Below are positions 23,986-34,923 of a stretch of 64,000 bases of DNA, in pieces. Source of the DNA: Isoetes taiwanensis (Eukaryota; Streptophyta; Lycopodiopsida; Isoetales; Isoetaceae). The stretch spans positions 3,885,454 through 3,949,453 of the forward strand of contig JAJEKV010000033.1 in assembly GCA_021234155.1 (NCBI GenBank), written 5' to 3'. A model generated the notes under the pieces. It saw nothing but the letters and a program-made list of their open reading frames with translations. It was not told the origin of the DNA and did not search any database. Position numbers and translations under genes: made by a program. Position 1 is the stretch's first letter; every line of letters begins with the position of its first letter.

Positions 23986-24164
23986 TCAGACTCAACCAAA
24001 CTCCTCTAGATGGTGTACTAGCTGCTACTGTTTTGGCTTTCCAGCAAATATGTACTTTGATGTCAAATGTAATTGACAACCAATATGAAATAAAACAATT
24101 ATTGAATACAAATATGATGTAATTAACGTCATTGCAAATACAATCTTATGTTCATGTAAATTTT

Positions 24165-27100
24165 TTTCTTTTTGAAAGATCAAGTTAACTAATATTAATA
24201 TAGAGTAAGTCCAAGATGAACGATGCTAGGGTACTCCTGCCCACTGGAGGGAGAACCCACACGGCATGTATATCTACCTACGACTCATGACACAAACCTG
24301 CCAATACTGTCTACAATGAGGAGGGTCCTTTCCCAGACCGCTGCCTTGAACTGCTCTTTCCGAGGGGATGCCAGGTAAGAAAGATATAATTTGTACCTCA
24401 ACTGCGGGATCAAAACCCCAGGCTGCACCTCCTCATTCCTGTTAGCCTCTTCTACGCACCCAAGGAAAACTGAAGAACAAGCGCTAACTACAACAACCCA
24501 AGCAAATCTCAAGGTATATGAGATAGGCTAGGCCTCACTCTACTGGCAACATAAATCACCAACATAATCATTCTTACACAAGTCTTTTGAGATTATAGAA
24601 ATAGAGATAACAAATAGGAGAATCACATAATCATAATCAAAATATCATACTTCAACATAATAATATTCAACTGATCAAGAAACATACTCACAACTTCAAG
24701 AACTTTGCCCAGATGTCATCTTCCAAATTTGGGCCTTTCTTCTACACGAATTTTGGCTATCTTATAGAAAACTCTACTTGATCCTAGCCACTAGATCTAG
24801 GCAAATCACAACCTTAGATCCAAATTCTAACTACCATAAGTTCACTAGATTTTGCCACCTCAACTTCAAATCTAGGTCATCCAAACTTCTTTGCAACTAC
24901 CATGCTTCCCCAGATTCATGACACATCATCAAATTATCAACCATTGAAAATATTTCTTAAGGACTTTAATACTCCTTCAAGTCCATAGGTTCCACTTCAG
25001 TACATCATAAATGCTTCCTCCACAATATTTGCACATTTTTTACATTTTCTCCACATTACACCCATATAATTCTCCATTTTTGCACACATTTCACCAATTT
25101 AGGCACATCATGAAAAAATAGTCAAGAAAAAACGCACAACAATTCCTGAACACCTTCATGCGCCGTCACTTCCAAATGAGCCACAGCAACCAGGCTTTAC
25201 ACAAATGGAAGGCCAGACTCTGAAGCTGGGAACACCCGCTAGGGTACACCCCCAACAAAACCTCTTGACTGCGGAGCGAAATGTGAAAGAGGCGCTGGAC
25301 CCACTGCCATGCCGGCTGGATGTTAGAGCAAAGAAACATATAGTGCTCCAGGGTCTCTACAGAGGCACCACACATAGGGCACAGGTTGCTAATCAGCGGA
25401 TTGATCCTGTGAACCCACGTGTTCACCCTCAGGGAACGGTGCACTATCTGCCACAGCAACACCCGAATCTTGGGGGGCGAGATTGGGTTCCACACCCATC
25501 TCCAGATGTTGCCCCAATCATCTCCCGGAACCTGAAGACTCCAGCCGCCCGACGGAGCCAGCTCATCCTGAATTGCTAGAAGCTCATAACATGACTTTAC
25601 GAAATTTGAGGGATCAAGTTTTGGATGACACCTCCACACTCGCCCGGATGCAAATGGGGAGTTCAAAGCGGGCGAGCATTAGTCACCAAGCCAGATAGCG
25701 CAATCCCGCGGCTGGTCGAATTGGGCCCGGCAAATTCCTGGGTGCCAACTGCCCGGGCCAACGCACTCACTCCCCATTTGCCTCCCTCATACCACCGCGG
25801 CCAACTTCGGATCAATGGATGCCGCGAGCATCAAAGGTGATGCACCGTCCAAGCGGGATCCACCATAGCGATGCCTCTAACCGGTCATAACCGGCGGGTC
25901 CAATCGCGAATAAGCATGGACCTGCTCAAGCTCGCAGAAGGAGAGGTATGGGCATACGGCCTGATATCCGCTAACAACGCCACGGAGTCGCAAGACGCCG
26001 ATGGCTTCGGAAGACCAACAATGAGACGGTGGATGGTGAAGCAGACCGCGTCTCGAGTCGAAAGCATTCTCGAGAATCGCAAAGACGAACTTGGACAAGA
26101 GGACCTTGCTATGGAGCGAGAGGTCCAAAAAGCCGAGTCCACCCGTAGCTTTGGGGCGCACGCATTTCCACCAGGCCATCTTGATGACCGCCCCTTCCTC
26201 ATTGCCTCCCCATACAAAGTTACGAACCATCGAGGAGATTTCCTGAACCTTGCTTTTTGGCGCCAAAATGATAGATGCCATATAAATATGCGTAGAGCAT
26301 AACACGGACTTCGCCACCGTGACCCTGCCAGCCATGGAAAGTTCCCCCCCTCCCCCTTCCACCAAATAAGATGCCGCCGCAGTCCCACCAGAATGTCCTC
26401 CCACACACGTGCCGCCGAAATGTCGATGCCGAACGGTATACCCAACAGCCTAGAGCATGTGCCCTGCGGCTGCGTTCGCCACGGAAATTGGGACACGACC
26501 ACGGGCATGGGGTCTGCTGCTGGCCATAATGCTCAGCACTTCGACCAATTCATGAGGCAGCCGGAAGCAAGGGAGAATATGTCCAACAGCTCCTTTGTGT
26601 TTAACAAATTCCTCTCATCGACCTGAAGAAAGAGAAACGAGTCATCGACGTACTGACTTCCTATCTGCTGCGACCCGTCTGCCATCCTCAGCCCCTCCAT
26701 AATACTCACCTCCACTGCAGAGGTCAACAGCTGCGAGAGGGCCTCTGCAACAATGGTAAATAGGAAGGGCGCCAGAGGGCATCCCTGACGAACTCCCCGC
26801 CCCACAGTAAAGATCGGCGATGACTCGCCGTGACATAAAAGGGTGGCTCTGGCGGACGTCAGGAACTTCAAAGTCACTGCCGTGAAGCTCTCACCACACC
26901 CAAAGGCTAGCATCATCTTTTCCAAAAACTCCCAACGAACACTATCATAGGCCTTCGCGAAGTCCAACTTCAGGTACACAATCTGCTGATCTGTTCTGCG
27001 CGCCCAGTGAATGCCCTCGAATGCCGCCGCTACATTGTTAAGAATCTGCCTGCCCGGAATGAAGCCAGACTGCATGGGACTAATAGCCTCCTTCAGGACA

Positions 27101-28216
27101 ACTTGCAGTCTAAGCGAGAGTGCCTTCGCGATAATTTTGTACACTACCGACAGAAGCGTGATGGGGCGCCAATCAGAAATGACAGACGGCTCCACCTTCA
27201 GTATTAACGAGATGCAGCCAGTGTTGAGTCTATAGTCTAGCGCCTCTGTCTGGAGCAGATCTTGATAGGTCTGCAGCACTGATTCCCCCACCCAATCCCA
27301 ATATTCTTGGAAGAACTCCACCGGTATGCCGTCCAGACCAGGGCACTTATGAGGGGCCAAGGCACGGCAAGCCTCCTCAAGCTCCTGCTTTGTGAGCAGG
27401 CGCTGCAATGCCTGCCTTCTATTAGTTGACACCTTGCAAGACACCTTACTGAGCACGATCTCCTCCATCATGTCCGAGTAGGGATATCGCTTTTCTTGAA
27501 AAAATTGAGAGAAGTGCTGGAAAGTAGCATGTTTGATGTCTACAGGCGAATGCAGAATACGACCATCGACTAATGCCAGAGATGACATTGAGGTCGTATA
27601 CTTCTTCTGTCGGGCAGCCCTGAAGAAAATACGTGAATTGGTGTCCCCTTCCTGCAGCCAGGTGATCTCTGCCTTCACCCTTGCCTGAGCAGCCCTCTTG
27701 GATTCATCTATTGCAATGTGGCGCAATATCTCATTCTCCCGCACCCCATCAGACGACTGGGACCTGAGGGTTTCCAATTCGCAATACAGAGCTTCTAGCA
27801 CCTCCCGCTCTTGCCGTGCCCTCCGACTTCCCCACGACTTGGCGAATGCCTTGACCTCAGCCAGAGCCTTCACCATTCATGCCATCCCGAAATTATCCCG
27901 AAAGGTACGGAGCCAAATCTGCTGGCATCCCCAAGAGAAATCGGCGTCCTTTAAGTAAGGGGTATTTAACTTGAATACTGTGCGCCCCGTCCTGACTGCA
28001 CTCGATCCCTGAAAGATCAGCTGAGGAAAATGGTCAGAGACCGTGGTAGACAAAATGTTCTTTCGCTTGAGCTGAGGCGCCTGGTCCGATGCTAGGGTGT
28101 TAGCGTAGCATCTGTCGTGTCGAGCATACGCCTGACCGGCCCCCGTCCACTAATTACACCAAGTAAATGTAGAGTCGCCCGAGACCTCCGCCAAGTGCAA
28201 GGAGTCCAACAGCATC
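24165..28216 (-). pseudogene. L1-type LINE, 5'-truncated and decayed
   Basis: Read on the minus strand from 28,216: the tail of the endonuclease (LDSLHLAEVSGDSTFTW), then a 447-codon open stretch (27,876-26,533) with reverse-transcriptase blocks CPGLDGIPVEFF, SDWRPITLL, LKLDFAKAYDSVRWEFL, GVRQGCPLAPFLF and YVDDSFLFL (YVDD in place of the usual FADD). Beyond a stop and frame changes come MASIILAPKSKVQE, GGLGFLDL, and a zinc-binding tail CPMCGASVETLEHYMFLC at ~25,295. The last coding piece (IPQLRYKLYLSYL) lies at 24,512-24,285 after a ~600-base insertion. A degraded poly-A (tttttttctttt on the plus strand, 24,163-24,176) marks the 3' end. ORF1 and most of the endonuclease are missing. Such proteins copy their own RNA into nicked target DNA; this copy cannot. 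Confidence 0.88.
24515..25140. mobile_element. Unclassified ~600-bp insertion within the LINE
   Basis: The LINE reading resumes on both sides, so this AT-rich block entered later. It has no coding content. The trinucleotide-rich junctions (acaacaaccc at 24,490 and acaacaattc at 25,137) could be a short target duplication, but the case is weak. Confidence 0.45.
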
Positions 28217-29872
28217 ACGTGTCATGCAATTTTTCATGCCTGTTAAAATCGTCAAATAGATAATGTTGGAATTTTAATTTTTGAAAGACAATACTCTTCT
28301 TGATAAAGGGTCATATTTGAAGTTTTTTTAACACCTCAACAGTAAACAACGACACGAAATAGCACTACACAATGACACGAAATAACATACATGTATATAT
28401 GAAAATAAAAGCCCCCTACAATGTTTGGCTGCATACTCTAGCCATCTGCATGTAGGGTACTCTTAGGTCAGAGGCCGAGATGCAAGCGGAAGTTCAATGT
28501 TTGGAGGAATGAATCATGGTTTTTACAGACCTTCTCGGGAATTTGCCGCCTTTTGCTGGCAAATGAAGTAGACATTTGAGAAAGTTGTGAGTATATTTCT
28601 TCCCCTTATTATTGCTCTCAAGTTTTTTTGGTCTGTTAGTGTCTATCTCAAACAATTTCTCACTCAGACCATCTATAAGTCATCAACTCAAGCGTTGCCA
28701 TCCCATGCCAGCACCTTTAATTGCATATTGCTTTCTGCCGTAAATATTGTTGAAGTCTCACCCTATCCAACAAGTCTAGCAGGGTTCTGAGTTAGCATGT
28801 GATAGTTTGCTGCTGAATACGATTGAGCATGGCCTCCTAGAGCTTTGCAGCAAGCGAACTACTTCCGACCTATATAGAATTGAATGTTAGGTTATGTGGA
28901 TGCGGCAAGCAAACTACTTCTGATCTATGCAGAATTGAATAGTAGGTTATGTGGATGCGGCATAAATATTGCATTCTGGACCTTGGCATAGTTGTTTTTG
29001 ACATGCCTTAAAAAGCATTTCCCTCGTTGGTTGATTCTAAGGTAAGATGAAAAAACTCCGGAAGGCCAGATTAAATGGGCTATGCCTAGCATTGAAGCAT
29101 AAAAAATGCCTTGAATCTTTGGTTCATCATTCATGCATTGTGATGCATCGCACAGAGCATGTGAAGGATTTGCTTATAAAAGTAATAGGTTCCTTCTTTG
29201 TTACATTAGAAGCTCTTGGATTGTTAGGCTCGGATTTATGTCGATTTGGGCAGGTAGATCTAGGGCATTTTCGTTTGGTAAATGATATCTCTTTGCTATT
29301 TCAGATATTGACTATCTAGAAGAGAAGATCGATGGCAGTGACATGGATGCTCAATTTATGGAGAGATTTTTAGAACATGTGAAGATCTATGGCAGTGATT
29401 CGGATGCTCCTTATGATCATTGATTGTGGTACATAACAATTCCCTCTAATTTTGTGTTTTTGGCTCTAGCCATCTGCACGTTGCTCAATTGATTCGGATC
29501 ATGGACATAGCTATAACTGCATGGTAAAGGTTTATTTATTGTTATGTCAGGTAGAAAGGGGCAAAGTAGAAAGCGGTATTTGTGGGGCAATTGATGAAGA
29601 TAAGCCATCAGAATCATAGTTTTCTCATCAGATAACTATCTATCGTCCAATGATAAGTCAATGTTTAAATCTGTAAATGTTTCGTTCGAAGTGATCATTC
29701 AGTAATTCTTTTAGTAAGAACATTTTTGTCATCATGGATTAGCTTGCCAACTTATAGGATTAAACTTCGTTTCTGCTACATCTGTACTCCACTATTCTTT
29801 AACTTCAAAACACGTTTTTGAGTTTGCAGGGTTGAGCTACGACATATAAGCCTTGCAACTTGGAGCTTGTTC
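28217..29872. other. Non-coding stretch left of the MULE
   Basis: No gene recognised. It includes a 55-bp duplication (about 28,850-28,904 and 28,905-28,961, gcaagc-aactacttc units) with a few differences. Confidence 0.45.
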
Positions 29873-29882
29873 ATGTCTGGGG
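29873..29882. repeat. Target-site duplication, left end of MULE
   Basis: atgtctgggg, identical to 53,901-53,910 and placed exactly outside the terminal inverted repeats. MULEs usually make 8-11-bp duplications. Confidence 0.88.
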
Positions 29883-30177
29883 GGAAGTCCGTATATATCA
29901 TCCGGGATGTGGTTTATCCGGACAAACAGGCAGTGGTTTTTCTGGACATCCGGAATCAGCCACCCCCATCCCATCCGATCCCATCCGATCCCCATGGCAT
30001 GCGGGGGATCCTCAACCCATGCTGCATTCAACATCGCTGCATGGCATACCCGCATGGATCATCACCCATCCATGCCAATCTTTCATTAAATCCGCATTCC
30101 CTCATTCCTGCCATAGTGGTACAATCCTGCCACAAAGGTACATCAGGTACATTGGCTCACACCACTCGAACCAGATC
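29883..30177 (+). repeat. MULE left terminal inverted repeat
   Basis: It matches the reverse complement of 53,637-53,900. The first ~210 bases differ at only a handful of positions; beyond that small insertions accumulate (left copy has extra bases near 30,090-30,130). It contains GGTTTATCCGGACAAACAGG-like sequence at ~29,910 and repeated ccatccgatcc words. Confidence 0.9.
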
Positions 30178-30754
30178 ATTAAACACAAAAATAGATTTCA
30201 AGTTAGATATACATTTCACGCCGAATTCGGTCAATTTTGAAGAGGAAATTGAATTTCCCTTATGGGTGTTACGGGTGATACTCTGTTCAAAGGCGCAGGG
30301 ACAACACCATTCATCCTCTAAGTCCGGCGATGGAGGCGGACTTCGTGGATCCGGATGTATTGCAGGTGTGGTTATAACTCCAGTTTTTTATAGTTTTGAA
30401 AGATTAAAAGCAATTAACTAGCATCCCCACTGATTCCGGCCTTGTTTACTTCAGAGGCTGCACCTAATCCGCATCCAAGAACCTCCCACCGGCTCCTTTT
30501 CAAGGAAAGACCTAGACTAGGATACTGAAGATCACCACAATGTGGTAAGCAATCCAGGAGATCCGCATTCTGTTGGTGTTCAATGCTGCCATATCCCCAC
30601 AGACAGAGTTCCTGATTTTATCAAGGGGGAGCAGAATGTTCCCGGATGTAATACAACTTTCTACAAGCGTGCCACACAGGGAAGAGATCATGCAAAGAAG
30701 AAGGTCGATGAGCACACCCATTTGAAGATTATCAAGTGAGTGATTTTCGTTGGT

Positions 30755-30830
30755 GCAGGTGGTTAATCATGACATGGGTCCTTAGGGTGACATAGATGGT
30801 TAATCCGGACATAGTCATTAGCTGTTTGTC
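30755..30830 (+). repeat. Isolated array units in the transposase intron
   Basis: Two units, GGTTAATCATGACATGGGTCC and GGTTAATCCGGACATAGTC (shown here with small differences from the arrays), lie in the intron. The second still has CCGG like the terminal-repeat motif and so is intermediate between the terminal repeat and the arrays. Confidence 0.65.
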
Positions 30831-32221
30831 TGGACTTTCAGTTATTGTATGATGTTTTTCGGTGCAATTTCTCAATTATCACTAACATTGGCTTGTTGTT
30901 GTAGATATTGGTGTAGTTATGGGCCAAAAGATTTGCGCAACCAAGCTCGGGAAGTAAAAAGCAAGACAACGAAGGCCCTAGTCGCTGAAGCCAAGAAAGA
31001 TGATCCCGACTACAAGAAAAGATAAAGGGGAATGAGTATCAAGCGGGGGTACAGGTGTCATTTCACTGTGAAGCAACTATACCTGAACCCCCTATGCACT
31101 AAGATTATGTACCATGTGATGGAGCATGTTGATGTACATGGGAAAATCTGCCATGGGACACAGGATCCTGAATGTGTGAAGACCAGGCATGAAGTTGCCC
31201 CTTGGTTGTCTATGGAGAAGAGGGCTTGGGCTAGGAACCTCCTACTTAAGAATCATACCCCCCGAGAGGTCTACCGACAGCATGAAGAGGAATGGGCCTT
31301 GAAGAAGAGAATGGATCCCAATTGTGAGAAGACTAGAGATCAATTTCTTGACATGGACGACCTTCACAACCTCTCTCGCAAGGTTGCTAAGGATACTTGG
31401 ATGCTCCACGAAGATGTTGCTCTAAGTATAAGGATGTGGGTGGAGCTACATGCGGATAGTGTTTTTATCTATCAGGAGGGAGTTCCTTTTGTCTTGGGTA
31501 TCATGACTCCTTTCCAAAGAAAATTTTTGTTGGAGCATGGTAGAGAGAATGCTGTGGCCATGGACTCTACCTTCAAAACAAATGACCATTGCTATAGCCT
31601 GTACACCTTACTTGTTTATGATAGCCATGGCAATGGTGTCCCCATTTGTTGGATTCTCTCTTCTAGTCACTCCGAGGAGGATATCAAACCATGGCTTCTT
31701 GCTATGAAAGAGCACATCCATCATGTAAACCCGACTTGGAAGCCCTCTTGTTTCATTGTTGATGATGCCAAGGCTGAAATCAACTCATTGGAAGAGGTTT
31801 GGCCCGAAGCTAGAATACAATTGTGCATTTGGCATGTTCGAAGAAACTGGATGAAATTCCTTCTTAAGCGAGTGAAGAACAAGAAGATAATGGGTGAGAT
31901 GTTCAAAGATCTCGGCCATATTATGTATGACACACATGTTGATGGAGATGGAAGGTTTGGTAAGGAATACATGGAAGAATGTAGAAGAGAGGCATTAAGG
32001 CTTCTAGATGAATTCAAGGTTAAGTACAAAGGGTGGAAGAGATTGATCAAGTACATGAATAGGGTTTGGACCAATAATATCACCCATTGGATCATTGCCA
32101 CAAGGATGTATCCTCATGCCAACCAGGAGACAAATGCTACAATAGAGGCATATCATAACCAGATGAAGAGAAGGCTAGGTTTGTCAAAGCATGCTTTAAG
32201 AGGAAGGAGAATTGATTGGTT

Positions 32222-32239
32222 GATATACATGTTGACTTG
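32222..32239. repeat. LINE target-site duplication, left
   Basis: gatatacatgttgacttg, identical to 39,103-39,120. It lies inside transposase coding sequence. Confidence 0.95.
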
Positions 32240-32967
32240 ATAGCCACGGGAAATGAACGTTGAGCGCCCTCAGTTTAGCGCCCAGCGCTGGGGAGGAACT
32301 CCCAACCCCGATGGATGAGGCTTTGCTTGAAGCTGTTCTCCAGGGGTTGGGAATTGCAAACATTCCCCTGGAATTCCAGGATTCTTTAGTCACCATAGAG
32401 AATTTGATTTCCACAGCAGTCGATTCTAGATCTAGAATAGGTTTTTGCAGGTTTGGTCTCAATTCGTTTTTCTTGTGCATTCTGTGCTTCGACAGATCTG
32501 GCTCGTTAAGGGTGGCAGCTCACAATTCCCGGCCCTTCTTGGGTCTTGGTAACAATTATCAGCGAAATCTTTTCACCATGAGTGCCCCCTTGGAGTTTGG
32601 AATCGAACCTATTTACCATTGGACATCCTTCTTTGATCTCCAGCCATCCCAGCATATTAGGGATCTTGATGTGGTGGTCTGGAGGTGCTTGGTCTCAAAC
32701 TAGAATTGTTCTTGGACCCCGTGCCAGATCTAAGGGGCTGTCAGAGTAGGGTAGCTTTAGATTTTTAGGATTTCTCTTTTCCGGTTCTCAGGTACGGCCT
32801 GCCACATTGAGGATTCTTGGGCAGAGAGATATCATCATTGGCGGTTTATTCCTGTACTGGTGGGAAAAAGGGGGAAAAAAAGGTAAAACTGGAAATTTGC
32901 ACTCTGATAACGGCCGTCTCTTCCAGTCGCTTCATTCTATTCCGAGTCCGGTATCAAACCGTTCACC
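32240..32967 (+). promoter_or_regulatory. LINE 5' leader
   Basis: About 730 bases before ORF1; this should hold the internal promoter. It also contains a 147-codon frame (32,260-32,703) that includes DEALLEAVLQGLGIANIPL. I do not recognise it, and it may be chance, an upstream ORF or captured sequence. No TATA box is evident. Confidence 0.45.
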
Positions 32968-34923
32968 ATGAGAACCAAAGCTTCAACATCATCCAACAGA
33001 AGCGACAAGATCATCGAGGATGAGGAATGGACTCACATCTTTTGGTTAGACAGCAGAAGAGATAAAGCCTGGGAAACTCTGAAAGGGATTTACACAGGTC
33101 TTGAAATTGTAAAAGATCAGCAGAAAGCAGCAGCCTTCTGCATGGGGGTGCAAGAAGAGGTCGGTATCCTGGCATGCAAGGAAAAGATGGCTGCAATAGA
33201 TAGGGATTACTTGGAAGGGAGAGCCAATGACAGAGATTGGGTCTGGAACACCTTCGGTTTTGTGCAAGAATTGGATAGCACACTGTACAAACTGATAACG
33301 ACTAAACAGGGGCACACCAAGACAGATTGCTGCAGCCTAAAGAACAGTGTTTTCAGGGCGTTCATGGATGAACTTCTGGCAAAGGTTAAAAAACTGATCA
33401 TTCAATGGGACGAGATAAGGGAAACATCCAATGCAAGCATCAAGTTGATTAAGAGATGGGAAGATGCAGAAGACCATGTCATTGAAAGAGAAAGGAAAAT
33501 ATTTAGATCAGGGCTTGCTCTTAACGAACCTCTGGAAGGAGTTAATACTTCGCTCGAAGTATATCAAATGAAAAGCAAGAAGTCGGCGAAGAAATGTGAG
33601 ATCAAAGAATCAAATGGCTTCTTTAATCCGGAAGAAGTTAACTTTTGCGACTGCGAGAACTGCGGGGAAGTGAAGCTCTCAGCTCTGAACATTACAAAGA
33701 CAAAAATTGGAGAAAACAAGATTAGCAACTCCATTCCTATTCTCGGCAAGAACGACAAAACTAAAGGTCCTTCCTATCCCATTTCTTATAAAAATGTGCT
33801 CATGAATGATACTGATTCCCCTGCTCAGTCGGAGGGTTCCGGGAGTCAGAAAGTTAATAGTAAGGATTTTATTGATCTTTTTGGTGTTTTAGATGATTCT
33901 GCCTCTGACATGTTCTCCAAATATGCTATTCTCATCCACTTCCCGCGTGATTGTCCTCCCCAATCGGAAGTTAAAAATTGGATTACTAAGGCCCAACACA
34001 TTCCAATTATGTCTATTCTTAAGTTGGATAAAAATACTTTCCAAATTGTTTGTAGGGATGAACTTGGGGTTAAGCAGATTCTGAGAAGGAAGCTCGATCC
34101 CATATATAATGCCCCCTTTTACCTTATGAAATGGTCCCCTAACTTCATTCCGGGCACGAACAATGGAATTCAGACCACTACTTGGCTCTCATTTCCTAAC
34201 CTCCCCCCAGCCTTTTGGACGAGTTCTCATCTTACTGCCATTTCCGAATCCTTGGGGGAGGTCATCGAAATCAACATACCCCAAACCAATTTTCCATCAG
34301 TTTGCATCTCCAAAAGAATCAGTTTGGACTGGAAAAGGAAAATTAAAATCAGGATAAAAAAGGATGAATTCCTGGATCTGAACATCACTTACTCAAAAGG
34401 GCCAGTTCAAGAGCTTAAAGGTACTCCTATTCAAGCCCAACAGAAGCAGGTCTGGATTCCAAAAGTTTTCAATAAGGATATAAAGGTGCATAACAGAAAC
34501 ATGGAGACTCATGAAAATAAGCAGGTCCTTCAAAATGCAATCACCCCAAATGAGGTGGTAGTCCTTCAAAATGCAATCACCCCTAATGAAGTAGTTGAAA
34601 ATCACAGTGATTCAAAGGTGGTGATTGGTGAAGATATGACTGTTCTCATCAAAAATATTAAGCTCTCTGTTAGGATGGACACATGTGGTCTTATCTTCAC
34701 TATTCCTAAGATCCCTGTTCCTGAGTCCTGGCAGCAAGAAGAAGAGGAAAGCACATCCCAGGTAAGCATTGAAGATCTCTTGGACATGGATGACAGAGAA
34801 TGGAATGTGGTAGAAAAAAGAAAAGGCAGAGGCAAGAAGAAGCTCTACCTTGGCCCAAGCAGATCCAGCCCGAGGAAGCAAACCATTCAGGCCAAGAGGG
34901 CTTTGGGTAAATATAAATACTGA
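32968..34923 (+). CDS. LINE ORF1 protein, 651 residues
   Basis: Intact frame from ATG (caccATGAG) to TGA. Residues ~1-190 are charged and helical. A Cys cluster (FCDCENCGEV) lies near 228-237. Residues ~305-450 fit the DUF4283 / RRM-like fold of plant LINE ORF1 proteins: YAILIHFPRDCPP, then a KWSPNFIPG segment, TTTWLSFPNLPPAFW and ITESLGEV-like text (here AISESLGEVIEI). No CCHC knuckle follows, unlike many plant L1 ORF1s. A 12-residue unit, VLQNAITPNEVV, is directly doubled near residue 515. The protein would coat LINE RNA. It stops one base inside the ORF2 start (TGATG), so both are probably translated from one RNA by termination and re-start. Confidence 0.85.
   Translation: MRTKASTSSNRSDKIIEDEEWTHIFWLDSRRDKAWETLKGIYTGLEIVKDQQKAAAFCMGVQEEVGILACKEKMAAIDRDYLEGRANDRDWVWNTFGFVQELDSTLYKLITTKQGHTKTDCCSLKNSVFRAFMDELLAKVKKLIIQWDEIRETSNASIKLIKRWEDAEDHVIERERKIFRSGLALNEPLEGVNTSLEVYQMKSKKSAKKCEIKESNGFFNPEEVNFCDCENCGEVKLSALNITKTKIGENKISNSIPILGKNDKTKGPSYPISYKNVLMNDTDSPAQSEGSGSQKVNSKDFIDLFGVLDDSASDMFSKYAILIHFPRDCPPQSEVKNWITKAQHIPIMSILKLDKNTFQIVCRDELGVKQILRRKLDPIYNAPFYLMKWSPNFIPGTNNGIQTTTWLSFPNLPPAFWTSSHLTAISESLGEVIEINIPQTNFPSVCISKRISLDWKRKIKIRIKKDEFLDLNITYSKGPVQELKGTPIQAQQKQVWIPKVFNKDIKVHNRNMETHENKQVLQNAITPNEVVVLQNAITPNEVVENHSDSKVVIGEDMTVLIKNIKLSVRMDTCGLIFTIPKIPVPESWQQEEEESTSQVSIEDLLDMDDREWNVVEKRKGRGKKKLYLGPSRSSPRKQTIQAKRALGKYKY

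Noticed and set aside
25205-27235. Several plus-strand frames
   Set aside because: Antisense shadows of the minus-strand LINE reverse transcriptase.
29860-30421. Plus-strand frames over the left terminal repeat, and matching minus-strand frames at 53,575-53,995
   Set aside because: They are read-throughs of the terminal inverted repeat; the same text appears in reverse at the other end.
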